A stretch of 24,258 nt of DNA, taken from positions 1 through 24,258 of the forward strand of contig JANPDA010000487.1 of NCBI GenBank assembly GCA_031431235.1, in the 5' to 3' direction. Of this stretch, positions 22,007 through 24,258 are shown one piece after another; position 1 is the first letter of the stretch; each line of letters starts with the position of its first letter. A program made the position numbers and the translations under genes. The notes under the pieces were generated by a model. That model searched no databases and had not been told where the DNA came from. It saw only the letters and a list, made by a program, of their open reading frames with translations. The stretch comes from JANNSW01 sp031431235. Its GTDB lineage: Bacteria; Pseudomonadota; Alphaproteobacteria; Rhizobiales; Hyphomicrobiaceae.

Positions 22007-22070
22007 CACCCGTCATCCCGGGTCGCGCGGTCGTGCCGGAGGCGCTTGCAACCGTCCGGGATGACGGGTG
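22007..22070. repeat. REP-like palindrome between cobO and cobQ
   Basis: A perfect 15-bp inverted repeat, CACCCGTCATCCCGG (22007-22021) and its complement (22056-22070), closes a 34-nt GC-rich loop. The core CGTCATCCCGG is typical of dispersed REP-type repeats in bacterial genomes. There is no T-run, so I prefer a REP element to a classic terminator, though it could still reduce read-through or protect the cobO mRNA end. It lies 21 bp before the cobQ ATG. Confidence 0.75.
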
Positions 22071-22091
22071 GCGGAATGGTGTCTCAGATCG

Positions 22092-23561
22092 ATGACCGCA
22101 CGCGCGATCATGTTCCAGGGTACGGGCTCGGACGTGGGCAAATCGCTGCTGGTCGCGGGCCTCGCGCGCGCCTTTTGGCGGCGGGGTCTGCGGGTCAGGC
22201 CGTTCAAACCGCAGAACATGTCGAACAATGCCGCGGTCACGGCCGATGGCGGCGAGATCGGGCGGGCCCAGGCGCTGCAGGCCCGCGCTGCCGGTGTGAT
22301 CGCGAGCGTGCACATGAACCCGGTGCTGTTGAAGCCCCAGAGCGAGATCGGCTCGCAAGTGGTGGTGCAGGGCAAGGTGATAGGCTCGGCCAAGGCCCGC
22401 CAGTATCAGGGGATGAAGCCGCAGCTGATGGCCGCCGTGCTCGACAGTTTCGGTCGGCTCGCGAGGGAGGCCGACCTCGTGCTGGTCGAGGGGGCGGGCT
22501 CGGCGGCGGAGGTAAACCTGCGGGCCGGCGACATCGCCAATATGGGTTTTGCGCGGGCGGCGGACGTACCGGTGATCGTTGTCGGCGATATCGACCGGGG
22601 TGGGGTGATCGCGAGCCTCGCCGGCATCGGGCATGTGCTCGACGAGGCCGACCGGGCGATGATCAGAGGCTTCATCGTCAACAAATTCCGCGGCGATCCG
22701 ACGCTCTTTGCCGAAGGGATGCGGATTGTCGAGCGCCACACTGGCTGGCCGGGGCTCGGGCTCGTGCCCTGGTTCGCGGGCGCATCGAACCTGCCCGCCG
22801 AGGACGCCGTCGCGCTGTCGCGGAGGGATGTGGGTCACGGCGGGCGGATCGTGATCGCCGCGCTCGCGCTGCCGCGCATCGCCAATTTCGACGACCTCGA
22901 TCCCTTGAAGCTCGAGCCCGATGTGGATCTGCGCATCTTGGGGTCGGGCGAGCCGATCCCCGGCGAGGCGCGCCTCGTCATCCTGCCCGGCTCGAAGGCG
23001 ACCATCGCCGACCTCGCCGATCTGCGCCGGCAGGGTTGGGACATCGATCTGCACGCGCATGTGCGGCGCGGCGGGCATGTGCTGGGATTGTGCGGCGGCT
23101 ATCAGATGCTGGGGCGCCGGGTTGCCGACCCCGACGGCATCGAGGGGCCGCCAGCCTCTGTCGAAGGCCTCGGGTTCCTCGACATCGAGACCGATCTCCT
23201 CGGCGCCAAGGTGCTGCGCGAGGTGGCGGGCGAAACGGTCGCCGATGGCCAAGCCTTCAAGGGCTATGAGATGCATATCGGGCGGACGAGCGGGGTGGGC
23301 ACGCTCCGGCCGCTGGTGCGGTTCGCGAACGGGCGCGCCGACGGCGCCGTCTCTGCCGACGGACGGGTGTCGGGCTGCTACGTGCACGGGTTCTTCGCCG
23401 ACGACCGGCAACGCGCGGCCTGGATCGCGCGCTTTGGCGGTGTGGCCTCCGGGGTCGACTACGAGGCGACGGTCGAAGCGACGCTCGACCAACTCGCGGC
23501 CCATCTGGAGACGCATGTGGATCTGGAGCGTCTGCTCGCGCTCACAACGTCTGTAGCATGA
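22092..23561 (+). CDS. cobQ: Cobyric acid synthase (glutamine-hydrolysing)
   Basis: Amidates side chains b, d, e and g of adenosylcobyrinic acid a,c-diamide using glutamine and ATP. 489 residues. N-terminal dethiobiotin-synthetase-like ATPase with GTGSDVGKS at 10-18, RPFKPQNMSNNAAVT, and VEGAGSAAEVNLRAGDIANMGFA. C-terminal glutamine amidotransferase with nucleophile C334 in GLCGGYQMLG and His H432 in GCYVHGFF. The frame opens eight codons earlier within the REP-like palindrome; MTARAIMFQGTGSDVGKS is the normal beginning, so I take ATG 22092, with a poor ribosome binding site. Its end overlaps the convergent cobD end by 20 nt. Confidence 0.96.
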   Translation: MTARAIMFQGTGSDVGKSLLVAGLARAFWRRGLRVRPFKPQNMSNNAAVTADGGEIGRAQALQARAAGVIASVHMNPVLLKPQSEIGSQVVVQGKVIGSAKARQYQGMKPQLMAAVLDSFGRLAREADLVLVEGAGSAAEVNLRAGDIANMGFARAADVPVIVVGDIDRGGVIASLAGIGHVLDEADRAMIRGFIVNKFRGDPTLFAEGMRIVERHTGWPGLGLVPWFAGASNLPAEDAVALSRRDVGHGGRIVIAALALPRIANFDDLDPLKLEPDVDLRILGSGEPIPGEARLVILPGSKATIADLADLRRQGWDIDLHAHVRRGGHVLGLCGGYQMLGRRVADPDGIEGPPASVEGLGFLDIETDLLGAKVLREVAGETVADGQAFKGYEMHIGRTSGVGTLRPLVRFANGRADGAVSADGRVSGCYVHGFFADDRQRAAWIARFGGVASGVDYEATVEATLDQLAAHLETHVDLERLLALTTSVA

Positions 23562-24258
23562 GCGCGCCCGCCGCAATCAGTGCCCAAAGAACCAAGCACG
23601 CGGCGCGATAGAGCTCTAGCGCACGCCGGATGTCGGCGGGCCCCAGATCCGCGCGGCCATCGCCCATGAACCCGTCCGTGGTCGCCACGCCGTGATAGAC
23701 ACGCGGGCCGGCGAGGCGCAAGCCGAGCGCGCCCGCCATTGCTGCTTCCGGCCACCCCGCATTGGGCGAGCGGTGATGGCGCGCATCGCGGCGCACGGCG
23801 CGCCAGGCATTTTGCGCGCTCGCACCGGGAACCAATGGCGCGGCAACCGCGATCGTCACGGCGGCCAGCCGCGAGGCGGGCAGGTTGATCAGGTCGTCGA
23901 AGCGCGCCGAGGCCCAGCCGAATGCTTCATGGCGCGGCGTGCGGTGACCGATCATCGAATCCGCCGTGTTGGCAGTCTTGTAGAGCGCAACGCCAGTGAG
24001 ACCGCCGAGGGCGAGATAAAGTGCCGGTGCCAGCACGCCATCGGAATAGTTCTCCGCAAGGCTTTCGATCGCCGCGCGCGCGACGCCTGCTGCATCGAGC
24101 GCGTCAGGATCGCGGCCGACGATCCGCGCGACCGCCTTGCGGCCCTCGACGAGCCCGCCGGCTTCGAGCGCATCGGCGACGTGCGACACATGCTGATCGA
24201 GACTCCTCTGCGCGAGCAACGATGACGCGGCGACAGCGAGCAACAGGAAAGCGAGGAT
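23542..24258 (-). CDS. cobD: Adenosylcobinamide-phosphate synthase, 5' part outside window
   Basis: Inner-membrane enzyme (CbiB in the other naming) that joins adenosylcobyric acid to (R)-1-amino-2-propanol or its phosphate. The last 238 residues are visible; the frame is open and hydrophobic to the window edge (ILAFLLLAVAAS), so roughly a quarter of the protein lies to the right. Hallmarks: GRKAVARIVGRD, AIESLAENYSDGVLAPALY, KTANTADSMIGHR, AFGWASARFDDLINLPASR, and SPNAGWPEAAMAGALGLRL, plus a C-terminal hydrophobic helix. The gene converges on cobQ with a 20-nt overlap. In related clusters cobC is often adjacent, so it may follow beyond the edge. Confidence 0.95.
   Translation of the reverse strand: MLAFLLLAVAASSLLAQRSLDQHVSHVADALEAGGLVEGRKAVARIVGRDPDALDAAGVARAAIESLAENYSDGVLAPALYLALGGLTGVALYKTANTADSMIGHRTPRHEAFGWASARFDDLINLPASRLAAVTIAVAAPLVPGASAQNAWRAVRRDARHHRSPNAGWPEAAMAGALGLRLAGPRVYHGVATTDGFMGDGRADLGPADIRRALELYRAACLVLWALIAAGALMLQTL

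Overview
The window is a high-GC bacterial chromosome segment that holds most of an aerobic (late cobalt insertion) cobalamin biosynthesis cluster. Gene content (cobG, cobN, cobW, cobE with a stand-alone CbiD, cbtA/cbtB, a DUF1636 protein) and a degenerate palindromic repeat of the kind common in Rhizobiales suggest an alphaproteobacterium, probably of the order Hyphomicrobiales. That placement is inferred from family knowledge, not from a marker gene.

Left edge (1-2822): the end of wecC (UDP-ManNAc dehydrogenase) converges on a polyprenyl-phosphate sugar transferase. This is the end of a surface polysaccharide locus. From 2823 to 3728 there is no convincing gene. This gap holds a 132-bp CTAG-bounded palindromic element (2951-3082) and an array of 25-bp tandem repeats (3601-3700).

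Cob cluster: cbtB-cbtA (+, predicted cobalt uptake); cobA-cobB (-); cbiD (+); a 300-bp convergent gap packed with palindromes; cobL-cobE-cobM (-); cobK (+, its start codon overlapping that of cobL on the other strand); a seven-gene minus-strand operon DUF1636-cobW-cobN-cobG-cobH-cobI-cobJ, headed by a good TTGACA/TATCGA promoter and a cobalamin riboswitch; then cobP-(Uma2 nuclease family gene)-cobO-cobQ (+), converging on cobD (-), which runs off the right edge.

Together CobA, CobI, CobG, CobJ, CobM, CbiD (in place of CobF), CobK, CobL and CobH take uroporphyrinogen III to hydrogenobyrinic acid. CobB amidates it, CobN inserts cobalt (CobS and CobT are not in the window), CobO adenosylates, CobQ completes amidation, CobD attaches the aminopropanol arm and CobP activates it. 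Nearly every same-strand junction in the minus-strand operons is a 4-nt ATGA/GTGA overlap, so translation is probably coupled.

The least ordinary content is the family of palindromic units bounded by CTAG. Two 132-bp copies about 95% identical lie in inverted orientation 5 kb apart around cbtBA-cobBA-cbiD, and one is inserted exactly in the cbiD stop codon. A different 77-bp near-perfect palindrome abuts it, sharing the CTAG. They look like MITEs mobilised by an IS630-type (TA/CTAG target) transposase. Other unusual points are a probably leaderless cbiD, a Uma2-family gene lodged 3 nt upstream of cobO, and cbtBA lacking a B12 riboswitch.
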